This document shows positions 53,989 to 64,000 of a stretch of DNA of 64,000 nt, one piece after another (the first letter of the stretch is position 1; every line of letters begins with the position of its first letter). A program made the translations under genes and the position numbers. Where the stretch lies: positions 5,645,501 through 5,709,500 of the forward strand of contig NZ_JALJWF010000001.1 of the NCBI RefSeq assembly GCF_024168645.1, read 5' to 3'. Origin of the DNA: Pseudomonas sp. GGS8 (GTDB lineage Bacteria; Pseudomonadota; Gammaproteobacteria; Pseudomonadales; Pseudomonadaceae). The notes under the pieces are model-generated. The model searched no databases, was not told the origin of the DNA, and was given only the letters and a program-made list of their open reading frames with translations.

Positions 53989-54423
53989 ATGGTGTTTGAT
54001 TCTCTTCACTTCACTCCGTGGTCCGCCCTCGCGGGAGGGGCGCTGATCGGCCTGGCCGCCAGCGTAATGGTAGTGGCCAATGGGCGGGTTGCCGGGATCA
54101 GCGGGCTGTTGGGCAGCCTGCTTGAGCGTAATGATTCAGGACGAGGCGAAAAAGCCCTGTTCCTGCTTGGACTGCTGGCGGCACCGTTGGTGTGGGCGCT
54201 GTTTCATGTGTGGCCAACCATCGAATTCAAAACCGGTACGGTGGGGCTGATCATCGCCGGATTGTGTGTCGGCGTCGGCACTCGTTATGGCTCCGGCTGC
54301 ACCAGTGGCCACGGTGTGTGCGGTATCTCGCGTCTGTCACCACGCTCCATCGCCGCGACATTGAGCTTCATGCTCACAGGCTTCGTGACGGTGTTCGTCC
54401 TGCGTCATCTGCTGGGGTATTGA
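53989..54423 (+). CDS. YeeE/YedE family transport protein, first half
   Basis: The 144-residue membrane protein has about four membrane segments and the family Cys motif [20 protein letters not shown] near residue 100. YeeE/YedE proteins carry thiosulfate (TsuA) or other reduced sulfur compounds across the inner membrane through Cys persulfide-like contacts. Together with the next gene it forms a split transporter: a two-base gap between stop and next start marks one operon. It is upstream-flanked by a 169-base gap divergent from the PAS-LuxR gene. Confidence 0.87.
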   Translation: MVFDSLHFTPWSALAGGALIGLAASVMVVANGRVAGISGLLGSLLERNDSGRGEKALFLLGLLAAPLVWALFHVWPTIEFKTGTVGLIIAGLCVGVGTRYGSGCTSGHGVCGISRLSPRSIAATLSFMLTGFVTVFVLRHLLGY

Positions 54424-54425
54424 GC

Positions 54426-54839
54426 ATGCGCAAACTGACCGCTTTCCTCGCCGGCCTGCTGTTCGGCATCGGCCTGTTGCTGGCCGGCATGGCAAACCCG
54501 GCCAAAGTGCTGGGGTTTCTGGACATTGCCGGCGTTTGGGATCCGTCGCTGGCGCTGGTCATGATCGGGGCCATTGCCGTGGCCTGGGCGCCGTTTCATT
54601 GGGCCATGAAACAACCGAAGTCTTTGCTGGGGGCGCCGATGCAATTGCCGGTCAGCCGTGAGCTGGACCGACGTCTGATCGGTGGCAGCCTGCTTTTCGG
54701 CGTCGGTTGGGGCATTGCCGGTATCTGCCCCGGCCCGGCACTGGTGTTGCTGCCAACGGGGCACTGGCAGGCCTGGGTGTTCGCCATCGCCATGCTGGCG
54801 GGGATGCTGATGTTCAAAGCGCTGCAAACGCGCCGTTGA
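54426..54839 (+). CDS. YeeE/YedE (DUF6691) family transport protein, second half
   Basis: The 137-residue partner has about four membrane segments, GLLFGIGLLLAGMANPAKVL at the start and a single Cys in WGIAGICPGPALVLL near residue 103, typical of DUF6691. The pair corresponds to the two repeats of full-length YeeE. Sulfur-compound transport is from family knowledge. Confidence 0.87.
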   Translation: MRKLTAFLAGLLFGIGLLLAGMANPAKVLGFLDIAGVWDPSLALVMIGAIAVAWAPFHWAMKQPKSLLGAPMQLPVSRELDRRLIGGSLLFGVGWGIAGICPGPALVLLPTGHWQAWVFAIAMLAGMLMFKALQTRR

Positions 54840-54886
54840 GCATCCCCGCAGCCTGTTGAACAACCAATGCCCCGCCAGGCCAGTGG

Positions 54887-56170
54887 TCAAGCCGCCTGCT
54901 TGCCACTGGCAATCGCCTGCGAAGCCGCCAGCATCGCCCGCAACAACACGGCGCACCCGGCGGCCAGGTCATCGGGCGCGGCGTTTTCGATTTCGTTATG
55001 GCTGATGCCGCCTTCACAAGGTACGAAAATCATCCCGGCCGGGCCGAGTTCAGCGAGGAAGATCGCGTCGTGCCCTGCCCCGCTGACGATGTCCATGTGC
55101 GACAGACCGAGCCCTTGCGCCGCCCCGCGTACTGCTTCGACGCAGCCTTTGTCGAAGTACAGCGGCGGAAAATCGGCGGTGGGGGTCAGTTCGAAGGTCA
55201 GGCCGTGTTCCTCGCAGGTGGTTTCGATGACCTCGCGGACTTCGGCGATCATTGAGCCGAGTCGTGCCGGCTCCAGATGGCGGAAGTCCAGGGTCATGCG
55301 CACTTCGCCGGGAATCACATTGCGTGAGCCGGGATAGGCTTGCAGACAGCCAACAGTGCCGCAGGCGTGGGGTTGATGGCCGAGGGCGGCGCGATTGACC
55401 GCGCCGACAATCACCGCGGCGCCGACCAGCGCGTCCTTGCGCAGGTGCATCGGTGTTGGGCCGGCGTGGGCTTCGACGCCGCGCAGTTTCAGGTCGAACC
55501 ATTTCTGCCCCAGCGCGCCCATCACCACGCCGATGGTTTTGTGTTCGTCCTCAAGAATCGGGCCCTGCTCGATGTGCGCCTCGAAATACGCCCCCACGGC
55601 ATGGCCGCTGACCTGGCGCGGTCCGGCATAGCCAATGGCGTTCAGCGCTTCGCCGACGGTCACGCCCTCGGCATCGACCTTGGCCAGGGTTTCCTCGAGG
55701 GTGAATTTTTCCGCGAACACGCCGGAGCCCATCATGCACGGGGCGAATCGCGAGCCTTCTTCGTTGGTCCAGACCACCACTTCCAGCGGCGCTTCGGTCT
55801 CCACACCGAGGTCATTGAGGGTACGCAAGACTTCGACCCCCGCCAGCACGCCGAAACAACCGTCGAACTTGCCGCCGGTGGGCTGGGTGTCGATGTGGCT
55901 GCCGGTCATCACGGGTGGCAGGTTCGGGTTGCGACCGGGGCGGCGGGCGAAGATGTTGCCGACAGCGTCGATGCTGACGGTGCAGCCGGCCACCTCGCAC
56001 CACTTGACGAAGATATCCCGCGCCTGGCGGTCGAGGTCGGTCAGGGCCAGTCGGCAGACACCGCCCTTGACCGTCGCGCCGAGCTTGGCCAGGTCCATGA
56101 GCGACTGCCACAGACGGTCGCGGTTGATGTGCTGATGGGTGGATTGCAGAACGTCTATGGCTGCGTTCAT
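54887..56170 (-). CDS. Zn-dependent hydantoinase/carbamoylase family amidohydrolase (beta-ureidopropionase)
   Basis: The 427-residue M20-type metallohydrolase has GSHIDTQPTGGKFDGCFGVL near residue 91, WTNEEGSRFAPCMMGSGVF near 131, AHIEQGPILEDE near 198, GVEAHAGPTPMHLRKDAL near 229 and a C-terminal SGAGHDAIFLAEL-type ligand motif. In the pyrimidine pathway this enzyme hydrolyses N-carbamoyl-beta-alanine to beta-alanine, CO2 and ammonia. The neighbouring permease, dihydropyrimidinase and PydX/PydA support that substrate over allantoate. Confidence 0.9.
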   Translation of the reverse strand: MNAAIDVLQSTHQHINRDRLWQSLMDLAKLGATVKGGVCRLALTDLDRQARDIFVKWCEVAGCTVSIDAVGNIFARRPGRNPNLPPVMTGSHIDTQPTGGKFDGCFGVLAGVEVLRTLNDLGVETEAPLEVVVWTNEEGSRFAPCMMGSGVFAEKFTLEETLAKVDAEGVTVGEALNAIGYAGPRQVSGHAVGAYFEAHIEQGPILEDEHKTIGVVMGALGQKWFDLKLRGVEAHAGPTPMHLRKDALVGAAVIVGAVNRAALGHQPHACGTVGCLQAYPGSRNVIPGEVRMTLDFRHLEPARLGSMIAEVREVIETTCEEHGLTFELTPTADFPPLYFDKGCVEAVRGAAQGLGLSHMDIVSGAGHDAIFLAELGPAGMIFVPCEGGISHNEIENAAPDDLAAGCAVLLRAMLAASQAIASGKQAA

Positions 56171-56234
56171 GGTGATCTCCTCAGGCAGTTGTTATTGGGT
56201 TCTTCATGAAAATTTGTGGTGACTGTGAGGCCGT

Positions 56235-56310
56235 CATCGCGGGCAAGCCCGCTCCCACGGGGATTTTCAGTGTTCACAAAATCCCTGTGGGAGCGGGCTT
56301 GCCCGCGATG
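56235..56310. repeat. REP hairpin pair
   Basis: CATCGCGGGCAAGCCCGCTC and its complement are separated by about 35 bases, between the amidohydrolase and permease genes. It may adjust their relative expression. Confidence 0.9.
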
Positions 56311-56320
56311 AGGCCAGTAC

Positions 56321-57805
56321 TCACACCGCCGATTTCACGACAGTCGGGCTCGGCCGCATCGAACTCAACCCGTAGTAAATCAGCCCTCCCAGGACCGAGC
56401 CGGTGAACCAGCCGTAGCTGTAGAACCAGCTGAAGGCATCGCTGCCCAGCGATAGCAGTGTCAACACCACCGGCACGCCGAATGCGATGAAACCAAACCA
56501 GTTCCACGCCGGGTACACGTCGTCACGATAGAGGCCGGCCAGATCCAGTTGCTGTTTCTTGATCAGGAAATAGTCCACCACCATGATCCCGGCGATCGGC
56601 CCCAGCAGGCTCGAATAGCCAAGCAACCAGTTGGAATACACCGTCTCCAGGCTCAGATCCGAGACAATCAGCCCGAGCTTTTTCAGCAGTTCATGGGCCA
56701 TCAGCGCCAACCCGACCAACCCCGTGAGCATCACCGCGGTGGTGCGGTTGATGTACTTGGGCGCGACGTTCTGGAAATCGTTGGTCGGCGACACGATGTT
56801 GGCCGCGGTGTTGGTGGACAGCGTGGCGATGATGATCAGCGCCATGGCCAGTGCCACCCAGACAGGGCTCTGGATATGGCCGATCAGGGTGACCGGGTCG
56901 GAGACGGTGACACCCACCAGTTTTACCGACGCGGCCGTCATCACCACGCCGAGGGAGGCGAACAGGAACATGGTCAGAGGCAAACCGATAATCTGCCCGA
57001 TGATCTGATCCTTCTGGCTTTTCGCATAGCGGCTGAAGTCCGGAATATTCAGCGACAAGGTGGCCCAGAAGCCGACCATGGCGGTCAGCCCGGCGGCAAA
57101 ATAACTGGCCACGCCGGCCCCTTCCGGACGCTTGGCCGGGATCGCCAGCAACTCGGTCATCGATACATTCGGCATGGCCCACACCAACAGCCCCACACCC
57201 ACCAGCACCAACAACGGCGCCGAGAGGGTCTCCAGCCATTTGATCGAGTCCGCGCCGCGAATCACCACCCACAGGTTCAAGGCCCAGAACAGCATGAAGC
57301 CGATCACTTCACCGATACCGCCGAGGGCCTTCCAGCCATCGAACACCGAGCCGAGAAACAGGTGAATCGCCAGCCCGCCGAACATGGTCTGGATGCCGAA
57401 CCAGCCACACGCCACCAGGGCGCGGATCAGGCATGGAATGTTGGAACCGAGAATGCCGAAGGACGAACGCAGCAACACCGGAAACGGAATGCCGTACTTG
57501 GTGCCGGGGAAGGCATTCAGGGTCAGCGGGATCAAGACAATGATGTTGGCGGACAGAATCGCCAGCAGCGCTTCGCCAACGGTCAGGCCGAAATAAGCGG
57601 TGAGTACGCCGCCGAGGGTGTAGGTCGGCACGCAGATCGCCATGCCAACCCACAATGCGGTGATGTGCCATTTGTTCCAGGTTCGTTCGCGCACCTTGGT
57701 CGGTGCCATGTCGTGGTTGTATCGGGGACTGTCGAGGACATCGCTGCCGGCTTCGAGCTCAAACAAGCCGTCGCGCTCGGTCACTTGCGATCTGATCTGT
57801 TGCAT
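56321..57805 (-). CDS. NCS1 family nucleobase:cation symporter (uracil/hydantoin-type)
   Basis: The 494-residue inner-membrane protein has about twelve hydrophobic segments. Family motifs are RERTWNKWHITALWVGMAIC near residue 40, FPGTKYGIPFPVLLRSSFGI near 105, LSLNIPDFSRYAKSQKDQII near 255 and SPTNDFQNVAPKYI. NCS1 permeases import uracil, thymine, allantoin or hydantoins. ATG at 57805 (MQQIRSQVTERDG) has GTGGAG seven bases upstream; frames from 57841 or 57892 are also open. Context favours uracil or dihydropyrimidine uptake. Confidence 0.92.
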   Translation of the reverse strand: MQQIRSQVTERDGLFELEAGSDVLDSPRYNHDMAPTKVRERTWNKWHITALWVGMAICVPTYTLGGVLTAYFGLTVGEALLAILSANIIVLIPLTLNAFPGTKYGIPFPVLLRSSFGILGSNIPCLIRALVACGWFGIQTMFGGLAIHLFLGSVFDGWKALGGIGEVIGFMLFWALNLWVVIRGADSIKWLETLSAPLLVLVGVGLLVWAMPNVSMTELLAIPAKRPEGAGVASYFAAGLTAMVGFWATLSLNIPDFSRYAKSQKDQIIGQIIGLPLTMFLFASLGVVMTAASVKLVGVTVSDPVTLIGHIQSPVWVALAMALIIIATLSTNTAANIVSPTNDFQNVAPKYINRTTAVMLTGLVGLALMAHELLKKLGLIVSDLSLETVYSNWLLGYSSLLGPIAGIMVVDYFLIKKQQLDLAGLYRDDVYPAWNWFGFIAFGVPVVLTLLSLGSDAFSWFYSYGWFTGSVLGGLIYYGLSSMRPSPTVVKSAV

Positions 57806-58172
57806 GGCCGCTCCACTGTTCTTTTGATTATTTTTGCTCATCAGGGCCGGCGCAATGCGCGCGAGCCGGACGATGGCCGGAGAAACTGACAACTATTACG
57901 GACCGGCCACGGTGTCAGCGGCGGCATCAATAAACGTGCCGGGTGCCCCGCTTGCGCCTCGGGCAGTGCCATAAAATTTCGCTAAATGACTGATGTCGTT
58001 CAGCTTTATTTATCCAACTATCGAGTCCCCGGTCAGTTGCCCTGTCACTCAGGCCGAATGCCAAGCAAGTTGTCCGAACAGTCAGGACTCAATCTGGTGC
58101 GTCGATCTTTTTTTGAAAGGTTGCGCCTCAACCATAGACCATCCTCAAGCGGCTGATTTCACATAGAAAATC

Positions 58173-58188
58173 TTGACCATATTTCCAA
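58173..58188. promoter_or_regulatory. RutR-like operator candidate
   Basis: TTGACCATATTTCCAA matches the left half of the E. coli RutR site (TTGACCA-N2-TGGTCAA) fully and the right half at four of seven bases. A RutR-like TetR gene ends the locus. By-eye match. Confidence 0.4.
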
Positions 58189-58202
58189 CCTGTCAAGTGC
58201 GT

Positions 58203-58230
58203 CAAAATGGTGAACCGACTCACCATTTTG
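58203..58230. promoter_or_regulatory. Perfect inverted repeat upstream of dihydropyrimidinase gene
   Basis: CAAAATGGTGA, six bases, TCACCATTTTG form 11-bp perfect arms. It lies about 200 bases before the start codon and 400 bases from the permease start. It could be an operator or a hairpin; the cognate factor is unknown. Confidence 0.6.
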
Positions 58231-58363
58231 GTGATTTTCATTTTTTATCTTTATTTATCAATCAGTTAAAACAGTAATAAGCATATAAAAAATATTCTTG
58301 CTCAATCCATGAACTGCAGCTAGCGTCTATTCTTGACAGCGCTGACAGGAATACACCGATTAG

Positions 58364-59866
<1,503 letters not shown>

Positions 59867-59882
59867 AAGCGGCCTTCGGCCT

Positions 59883-59972
59883 ATCGCGGGCAAGCCCGGC
59901 TCCCACAGGGATCTTCAGCGTTCACAAAACCCTGTGGGAGCGGCGGTGCGGCGATCCGACTTGCCCGCGATG
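59883..59972. repeat. REP hairpin pair, right arm with 16-nt insertion
   Basis: ATCGCGGGCAAGCCCGGCTC pairs with the complement, in which CGGTGCGGCGATCCGA (59944-59959) replaces one G at the tip. It lies between the dihydropyrimidinase gene and pydX. Confidence 0.9.
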
Positions 59973-60043
59973 AGGCCCGGTCAGACAACACACAACCAAT
60001 GCCCACCAGAGGCAGTACCTCAATTAACCGTGAGGCCAACACC

Positions 60044-61411
60044 GTGATCAAGACCCTGAACCACCTCCCGCATCCCCATGAGGACGCGGCCGCCCTCGCC
60101 GGCCATTTCACCGACCTGGCGCCGCCGCTCAACGACCGTCAGGCGCACCTGGAAGCTTCACGCTGCCTGTATTGCTACGACGCGCCGTGTGTGAACGCAT
60201 GCCCGAGCGACATCGATATTCCGTCGTTCATCCGCAATATCCATCAAGAAAACGTGCAGGGCGCGGCGCAGAAAATCCTCTCGGCCAACATCCTCGGCGG
60301 CAGTTGCGCCCGGGTCTGCCCCACGGAAATCCTCTGCGAGCAAGCCTGCGTGCGCAACAACGCCGAAGAATGCGCGCCGGTGCTGATTGGCCTATTGCAA
60401 CGCTACGCCGTGGACAACGCACACTTCAGCGAACACCCGTTCCAGCGCGCCGCCACAACCGGCAAGCGCATCGCCGTGGTCGGTGCCGGCCCGGCCGGTT
60501 TGTCCTGCGCGCACCGCAGCGCCATGCACGGCCATGACGTGGTGATTTTCGAGGCCCGGGAAAAGGCTGGCGGCCTCAACGAATACGGGATCGCCAAGTA
60601 CAAACTGGTCGACGATTACGCGCAGAAGGAACTTGAATTCCTGATGGGGATTGGCGGGATCGAGATTCGTCACGGGCAGAAGCTGGGCGACAACCTGACC
60701 CTCAGCGAACTGCATCAGCAATTCGACGCGGTGTTCCTCGGTCTGGGTCTCAACGCCAGCAAACAATTGGGCCTGCCCAACGAAGAGGCCCCCGGCCTGC
60801 TCCCCGCCACCGACTACATCCGCGAACTGCGCCAGGCCGACGACCTGACGCAGCTGCCGCTGGCCGATCGCTGCATCGTCCTTGGCGCCGGCAACACCGC
60901 CATCGACATGGCCGTGCAAATGGCCCGCCTCGGTGCCCGGGACGTCAATCTGGTGTACCGCCGTGGCGTCGCGGACATGGGCGCCACCGGTCACGAACAG
61001 GACATCGCCAAGGCCAATCAGGTGCGCCTGCTGACCTGGGCGCAACCCGAAGAGGTATTGCTAGACGACCAGGGCAACGTGCGCGGCATGCGCTTCGCCC
61101 GCACCCGATTGGTGGAAGGTCGCCTGCAAACCACCGGCGAGACCTTTGAACTGGCCGCCGACGCGATCTTCAAAGCCATCGGCCAGGCCTTCGACGCCGG
61201 CGCCCTCGCCGATCCGCTGGCCCGTGAACTCAAGCGTCAGGGTGATCGCATCCTCGTCGATGAACAGCTGCGCACCAGCATTCCCGATGTGTATGCCGGT
61301 GGCGACTGCACCAGCCTCGATCAAGACCTCACCGTGCAAGCCGTGCAACACGGCAAGCTGGCCGCCGAGGCGATCAACGCTCAACTCATGCTCAACGTGG
61401 AGGCTGCGTAA
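60044..61411 (+). CDS. NAD(P)-dependent dihydropyrimidine dehydrogenase subunit PydX
   Basis: The 455-residue oxidoreductase resembles the small subunit of glutamate synthase and PreT. The N-terminal Cys set is CLYCYDAPCVNACPSDIDI near residue 41 and GGSCARVCPTEILCEQACV near 83; the FAD motif is VVGAGPAGLSCAHRS near 145 and the NAD(P) motif is VLGAGNTAIDMAVQM near 284. It passes electrons to the catalytic PydA. The start is GTG at 60044 with TGAGG nine bases before it; an ATG at 59999 would add 15 residues of unlikely sequence. The next gene begins at the base after its stop. Confidence 0.9.
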   Translation: MIKTLNHLPHPHEDAAALAGHFTDLAPPLNDRQAHLEASRCLYCYDAPCVNACPSDIDIPSFIRNIHQENVQGAAQKILSANILGGSCARVCPTEILCEQACVRNNAEECAPVLIGLLQRYAVDNAHFSEHPFQRAATTGKRIAVVGAGPAGLSCAHRSAMHGHDVVIFEAREKAGGLNEYGIAKYKLVDDYAQKELEFLMGIGGIEIRHGQKLGDNLTLSELHQQFDAVFLGLGLNASKQLGLPNEEAPGLLPATDYIRELRQADDLTQLPLADRCIVLGAGNTAIDMAVQMARLGARDVNLVYRRGVADMGATGHEQDIAKANQVRLLTWAQPEEVLLDDQGNVRGMRFARTRLVEGRLQTTGETFELAADAIFKAIGQAFDAGALADPLARELKRQGDRILVDEQLRTSIPDVYAGGDCTSLDQDLTVQAVQHGKLAAEAINAQLMLNVEAA

Positions 61412-62686
61412 ATGGCCGATCTCTCGATTGTCTTCGCCGGCATCAAGGCCCCCAATCCGTTCTGGCTCGCTTCCGCGCCGCCGACCGACAAAGCCTACAA
61501 CGTGGTCCGTGCGTTCGAGGCTGGATGGGGTGGCGTGGTCTGGAAAACCCTGGGGGAAGACCCGGCGGCGGTCAACGTGTCGTCACGCTACTCGGCGCAC
61601 TTCGGGGCTAACCGTGAAGTGATGGGCTTCAACAACATCGAGCTGATCACCGACCGCTCGCTGGAGATCAACCTGCGGGAAATTACCCAGGTCAAAAAGG
61701 ACTGGCCGGACCGTGCGCTGATCGTGTCGCTGATGGTGCCCTGCGTTGAAGAGTCGTGGAAAAACATCCTGCCGCTGGTGGAAGCCACCGGGGCCGATGG
61801 CATCGAGCTGAATTTCGGCTGCCCCCACGGCATGCCAGAACGGGGCATGGGCGCGGCGGTGGGCCAGGTGCCGGAGTACGTCGAACAGGTCACTCGCTGG
61901 TGCAAGACTTATTGCTCGTTGCCGGTGATCGTCAAGCTCACGCCGAACATCACCGACATCCGCCTCGCCGCCCGTGCCGCACACCGTGGCGGCGCCGATG
62001 CGGTGTCGTTGATCAACACCATCAACTCGATCACCAGTGTCAATCTGGAGCGCATGGTCGCCAATCCCGCCGTCGGCAGCCAAAGCACCCACGGCGGTTA
62101 TTGCGGCTCGGCGGTGAAGCCGATTGCGCTGAACATGGTCGCCGAAATCGCCCGCGACCCGCAGACCCAGGGCTTGCCCATCAGCGGCATTGGCGGCATC
62201 GGCAGCTGGCGCGATGCGGCGGAATTCATTGCTCTGGGCAGCGGCTCGGTGCAGGTGTGCACGGCGGCGATGCTGCATGGCTTCCGGATTGTCGAGGAGA
62301 TGAAAGACGGCTTGTCACGCTGGATGGACAGTCAGGGCTACGCCAGCGTGTCGGATTTTACTGGGCGGGCGGTGGGCAATACCACGGACTGGAAGTACCT
62401 GGACATCAACTATCAGGTGATTGCGAAAATCGATCAGGCGGCGTGCATCGGTTGCGGTCGCTGCCACATCGCTTGCGAAGACACCTCACACCAGGCGATT
62501 GCCAGCCTCAAACAGGCGGACGGTACGCATAAATATGAAGTGATCGATGACGAGTGCGTGGGCTGCAACCTGTGCCAGATCACCTGCCCGGTGCAGGATT
62601 GCATCGAGATGGTGGCGGTGGATACCGGCAAGCCGTTTCTGGATTGGAACCATGATCCGAGGAATCCGTATCACGTTACCGTTTGA
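61412..62686 (+). CDS. NAD-dependent dihydropyrimidine dehydrogenase subunit PydA (PreA)
   Basis: The 424-residue enzyme has an FMN-binding TIM barrel of the dihydroorotate dehydrogenase type (FAGIKAPNPFWLASAPPTDK, then ELNFGCPHGMPERGMG) and a C-terminal double ferredoxin-like domain with CIGCGRCHIACEDTSH near 347 and CVGCNLCQITCPVQDCIEM near 386. It reduces uracil and thymine to the dihydro forms, the first step of the pathway, with PydX. It starts immediately at the pydX stop. Confidence 0.95.
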   Translation: MADLSIVFAGIKAPNPFWLASAPPTDKAYNVVRAFEAGWGGVVWKTLGEDPAAVNVSSRYSAHFGANREVMGFNNIELITDRSLEINLREITQVKKDWPDRALIVSLMVPCVEESWKNILPLVEATGADGIELNFGCPHGMPERGMGAAVGQVPEYVEQVTRWCKTYCSLPVIVKLTPNITDIRLAARAAHRGGADAVSLINTINSITSVNLERMVANPAVGSQSTHGGYCGSAVKPIALNMVAEIARDPQTQGLPISGIGGIGSWRDAAEFIALGSGSVQVCTAAMLHGFRIVEEMKDGLSRWMDSQGYASVSDFTGRAVGNTTDWKYLDINYQVIAKIDQAACIGCGRCHIACEDTSHQAIASLKQADGTHKYEVIDDECVGCNLCQITCPVQDCIEMVAVDTGKPFLDWNHDPRNPYHVTV

Positions 62687-62710
62687 GTAATGCATCGTCC
62701 GAACTGACGC

Positions 62711-62784
62711 CATCGCGGGCAAGCCCGCTCCCACAGGTTTTGTGAACGCCACGGACTCTGTGGGAGCGGGCTTGCCCGCGATGA
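62711..62784. repeat. REP hairpin pair
   Basis: CATCGCGGGCAAGCCCGCTC and its complement, ending GCGATGAG, are separated by about 35 bases. It lies between convergent pydA and the TetR-family gene. Confidence 0.9.
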
Positions 62785-62807
62785 GGCCGGCCGCAACAAC
62801 GAAATCC

Positions 62808-63428
62808 TCAAGGCTCCAACCCGATCCCGCGCAAGATCACACTGGTCACCGTTTGCACCGCCCGCTCGAACTGCATGTCCGACAACGGCTGATGATCATT
62901 CAGGATATTCACCTGATGATCGAAGTCGGCGTAGTGCTGGGTCGAGGCCCAGATCATGTACAGCAGGCTGGAAGGCTCCACCGGCAGGATGCGTTTGTCT
63001 TCCACCCACTGACGAATTTTCGCTTCTTTCATCTTGGCCCAGTCGTACAGGCTCGCGTCCAGCTTCTCACCCAGGGTCGGCGCGCCGTGGATGATTTCGT
63101 TGGCCCAGACTTTCGAACCGTACGGGCGGCTGCGGGAATGGTTCATCTTGGCGCGGATGTAGCTGCTGAGCACCACGCGCGGGTCGTCAAACATTTCGAA
63201 GCACAGGGCGTCCTGCTTCCAGACCTCCAGCAACCCCAGGAGCACCGCGCTGTACAGCTCGCTCTTGGTGCTGAAGTAGTAATGCAGGTTGGAGCGCGGC
63301 AGTTGCACCTCGGCGGCGATGTCAGCCATGGCGGTGCTGCCGAAGCCTTTTTCGGCGAAGACCTTTTCGGCCGCCAGCAGGATTTTTTCGACGTTACTGC
63401 GACGAATCTCGATCTTGTGATTGCCCAT
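62808..63428 (-). CDS. TetR-family regulator with RutR-like C-terminal domain
   Basis: The 206-residue repressor has an N-terminal TetR helix-turn-helix (about 10-60, ILLAAEKVFAEKGFGSTAMA, IAAEVQLPRSNLHYYFSTKS) and a long C-terminal ligand domain with RPYGSKVWANEIIHGAP and LLYMIWASTQHYADF, features shared with RutR and related pyrimidine regulators. RutR binds uracil and controls pyrimidine genes; this position at the end of the pyd locus supports control of it. GGGAGCC stands before the ATG at 63428. Longer upstream frames are ignored. Confidence 0.88.
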   Translation of the reverse strand: MGNHKIEIRRSNVEKILLAAEKVFAEKGFGSTAMADIAAEVQLPRSNLHYYFSTKSELYSAVLLGLLEVWKQDALCFEMFDDPRVVLSSYIRAKMNHSRSRPYGSKVWANEIIHGAPTLGEKLDASLYDWAKMKEAKIRQWVEDKRILPVEPSSLLYMIWASTQHYADFDHQVNILNDHQPLSDMQFERAVQTVTSVILRGIGLEP

Positions 63429-63567
63429 GAGGGCTCCCTGACAACAGCGTTGGTCAAGACTAGCATCCGCTCTACGTCGCGGCGACAGGGGAAAACGAAA
63501 CTTCGTACGACGGTCCTGCGGCAGGTAAACTGCCCGCCACTTTGAACCTGCCGCTGAGGTCTTCACG

Positions 63568-63933
63568 ATGCTGCTCAAGAACGCCCTGACCACCGCCGCC
63601 CTGCTCGGCTCGCTGCTCACCGCCTCGTCGGTGTTTGCCCACGCCCACCTGAAAAGCCAGACCCCGGCGGCCGACAGTACCGTGCAAGCGCCTGCGCAAC
63701 TGCGCCTGGTGTTTTCCGAAGGGGTTGAAGCATCGTTCACCAAAGTGACGATCAGCAAGGACGGTGCCGACGTGCCGGTGAAAAGCCTGGCCACCGAAGG
63801 CAGCGACAAGAAAACCCTGGTCGTCACCCCGGCAGCGCCGTTGGCCGCTGGCGATTACAAGGTCGAATGGCACGCCGTGTCGGTCGACACCCATAAAAGT
63901 GAAGGCGCCTATCGCTTCAAGGTGGGTCAGTAA
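63568..63933 (+). CDS. copC: Periplasmic copper-binding protein CopC (YobA-like)
   Basis: The 121-residue precursor has a signal peptide (MLLKNALTTAALLGSLLTAS, cleavage after VFA), and the mature N-terminus HAHLKSQTPAADSTV holds the Cu(II)-binding His of the CopC brace. The Ig-like beta-sandwich ends GDYKVEWHAVSVDTHKSEG with further His and Asp. It hands copper to the membrane partner CopD encoded next, three bases after its stop. GAGGTC lies before the ATG. Confidence 0.92.
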   Translation: MLLKNALTTAALLGSLLTASSVFAHAHLKSQTPAADSTVQAPAQLRLVFSEGVEASFTKVTISKDGADVPVKSLATEGSDKKTLVVTPAAPLAAGDYKVEWHAVSVDTHKSEGAYRFKVGQ

Positions 63934-63936
63934 TTC

Positions 63937-64000
63937 ATGACCGAGGCGCTGGTGCTGTGCCGCTTCCTGCATTTCACCGTGGTGCTGATGCTGTTCGGGG
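63937..64000 (+). CDS. copD: CopD family copper transporter, partial at window edge
   Basis: Only the first 21 codons are in the window, encoding MTEALVLCRFLHFTVVLMLF, which starts the first membrane segment of CopD. It follows copC after three bases, the usual copCD order. CopD is an inner-membrane copper importer; the rest lies beyond the window. Confidence 0.8.
   Translation, partial: MTEALVLCRFLHFTVVLMLFG

Overview
The window is a GC-rich chromosomal segment of a Pseudomonas of the P. fluorescens group. The signs are Pseudomonas-type REP hairpins (GTGGGAGCGAGC or GTGGGAGCGGGC cores) between many genes, a DUF1652 gene, a ParRS-like two-component system, the pyd/hyd pyrimidine-catabolism genes, and a type VI secretion (T6SS) cluster laid out like HSI-III of P. 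aeruginosa. No rRNA, tRNA or CRISPR array was seen.

Layout. 0-0.9 kb: an orphan T6SS amidase effector/immunity pair (Tae4/Tai4), cut by the window edge. 1.4-4.0 kb: alkylation repair (ada, an AlkA-type glycosylase) around a PEP-mutase/isocitrate-lyase-like gene. 4.2-7.7 kb: a GFA-family enzyme, then a MipA/OmpV outer-membrane barrel convergent with a ParR/ParS-like two-component system; a strong inverted repeat sits before the barrel gene. 8-13.2 kb: miaE, a tandem Usp protein, a DUF1289 protein and acnB. 13.3-16.6 kb: a shrunken RhlB-like glycosyltransferase, a serine/threonine-type transporter and a 2-hydroxyacid dehydrogenase.

16.6-39.0 kb: a complete T6SS. tssA-M-L-K-J run leftward; tssB-C-hcp-E-F-G-H run rightward from a shared 135-nt control region. 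Between tssH and vgrG lie three visibly AT-richer genes with no obvious named family (33.2-35.8 kb). The third carries a complete DNase I-like (EEP) active site, the second a papain-like Cys-His-Asp arrangement after a Ser-rich linker, and the first a Cys-x15-His arrangement recalling CNF/CheD-type glutamine deamidases. They are candidate secreted cargo and the most interesting part of the window. vgrG is followed by a YwqK/MORN-like protein and an opposing PAAR-like (DUF4280) tip protein.

39-41 kb: an APH-like phosphotransferase and an SDR. 41.1-50 kb: an accessory island of small, lower-GC single genes on both strands (DUF3224, VOC, DUF6434, AraC/GyrI, two GNATs, an alpha/beta hydrolase, a HhH/TfoX-C protein, a WYL regulator, an ABM-like protein, an SDR) punctuated by degenerate IS66 pieces (tnpB and several tnpC ends). 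50-55 kb: a Gfo/Idh/MocA dehydrogenase with a double operator-like site, a small lipoprotein, DUF1652, a PAS-LuxR regulator and a split YeeE/YedE transporter.

55-63.4 kb: the reductive pyrimidine (uracil/thymine) degradation locus: amidohydrolase and NCS1 permease leftward; dihydropyrimidinase, PydX and PydA rightward; and a RutR-like TetR regulator. Together they import the base, reduce it, open the ring and release the beta-amino acid. The window ends in copC-copD.
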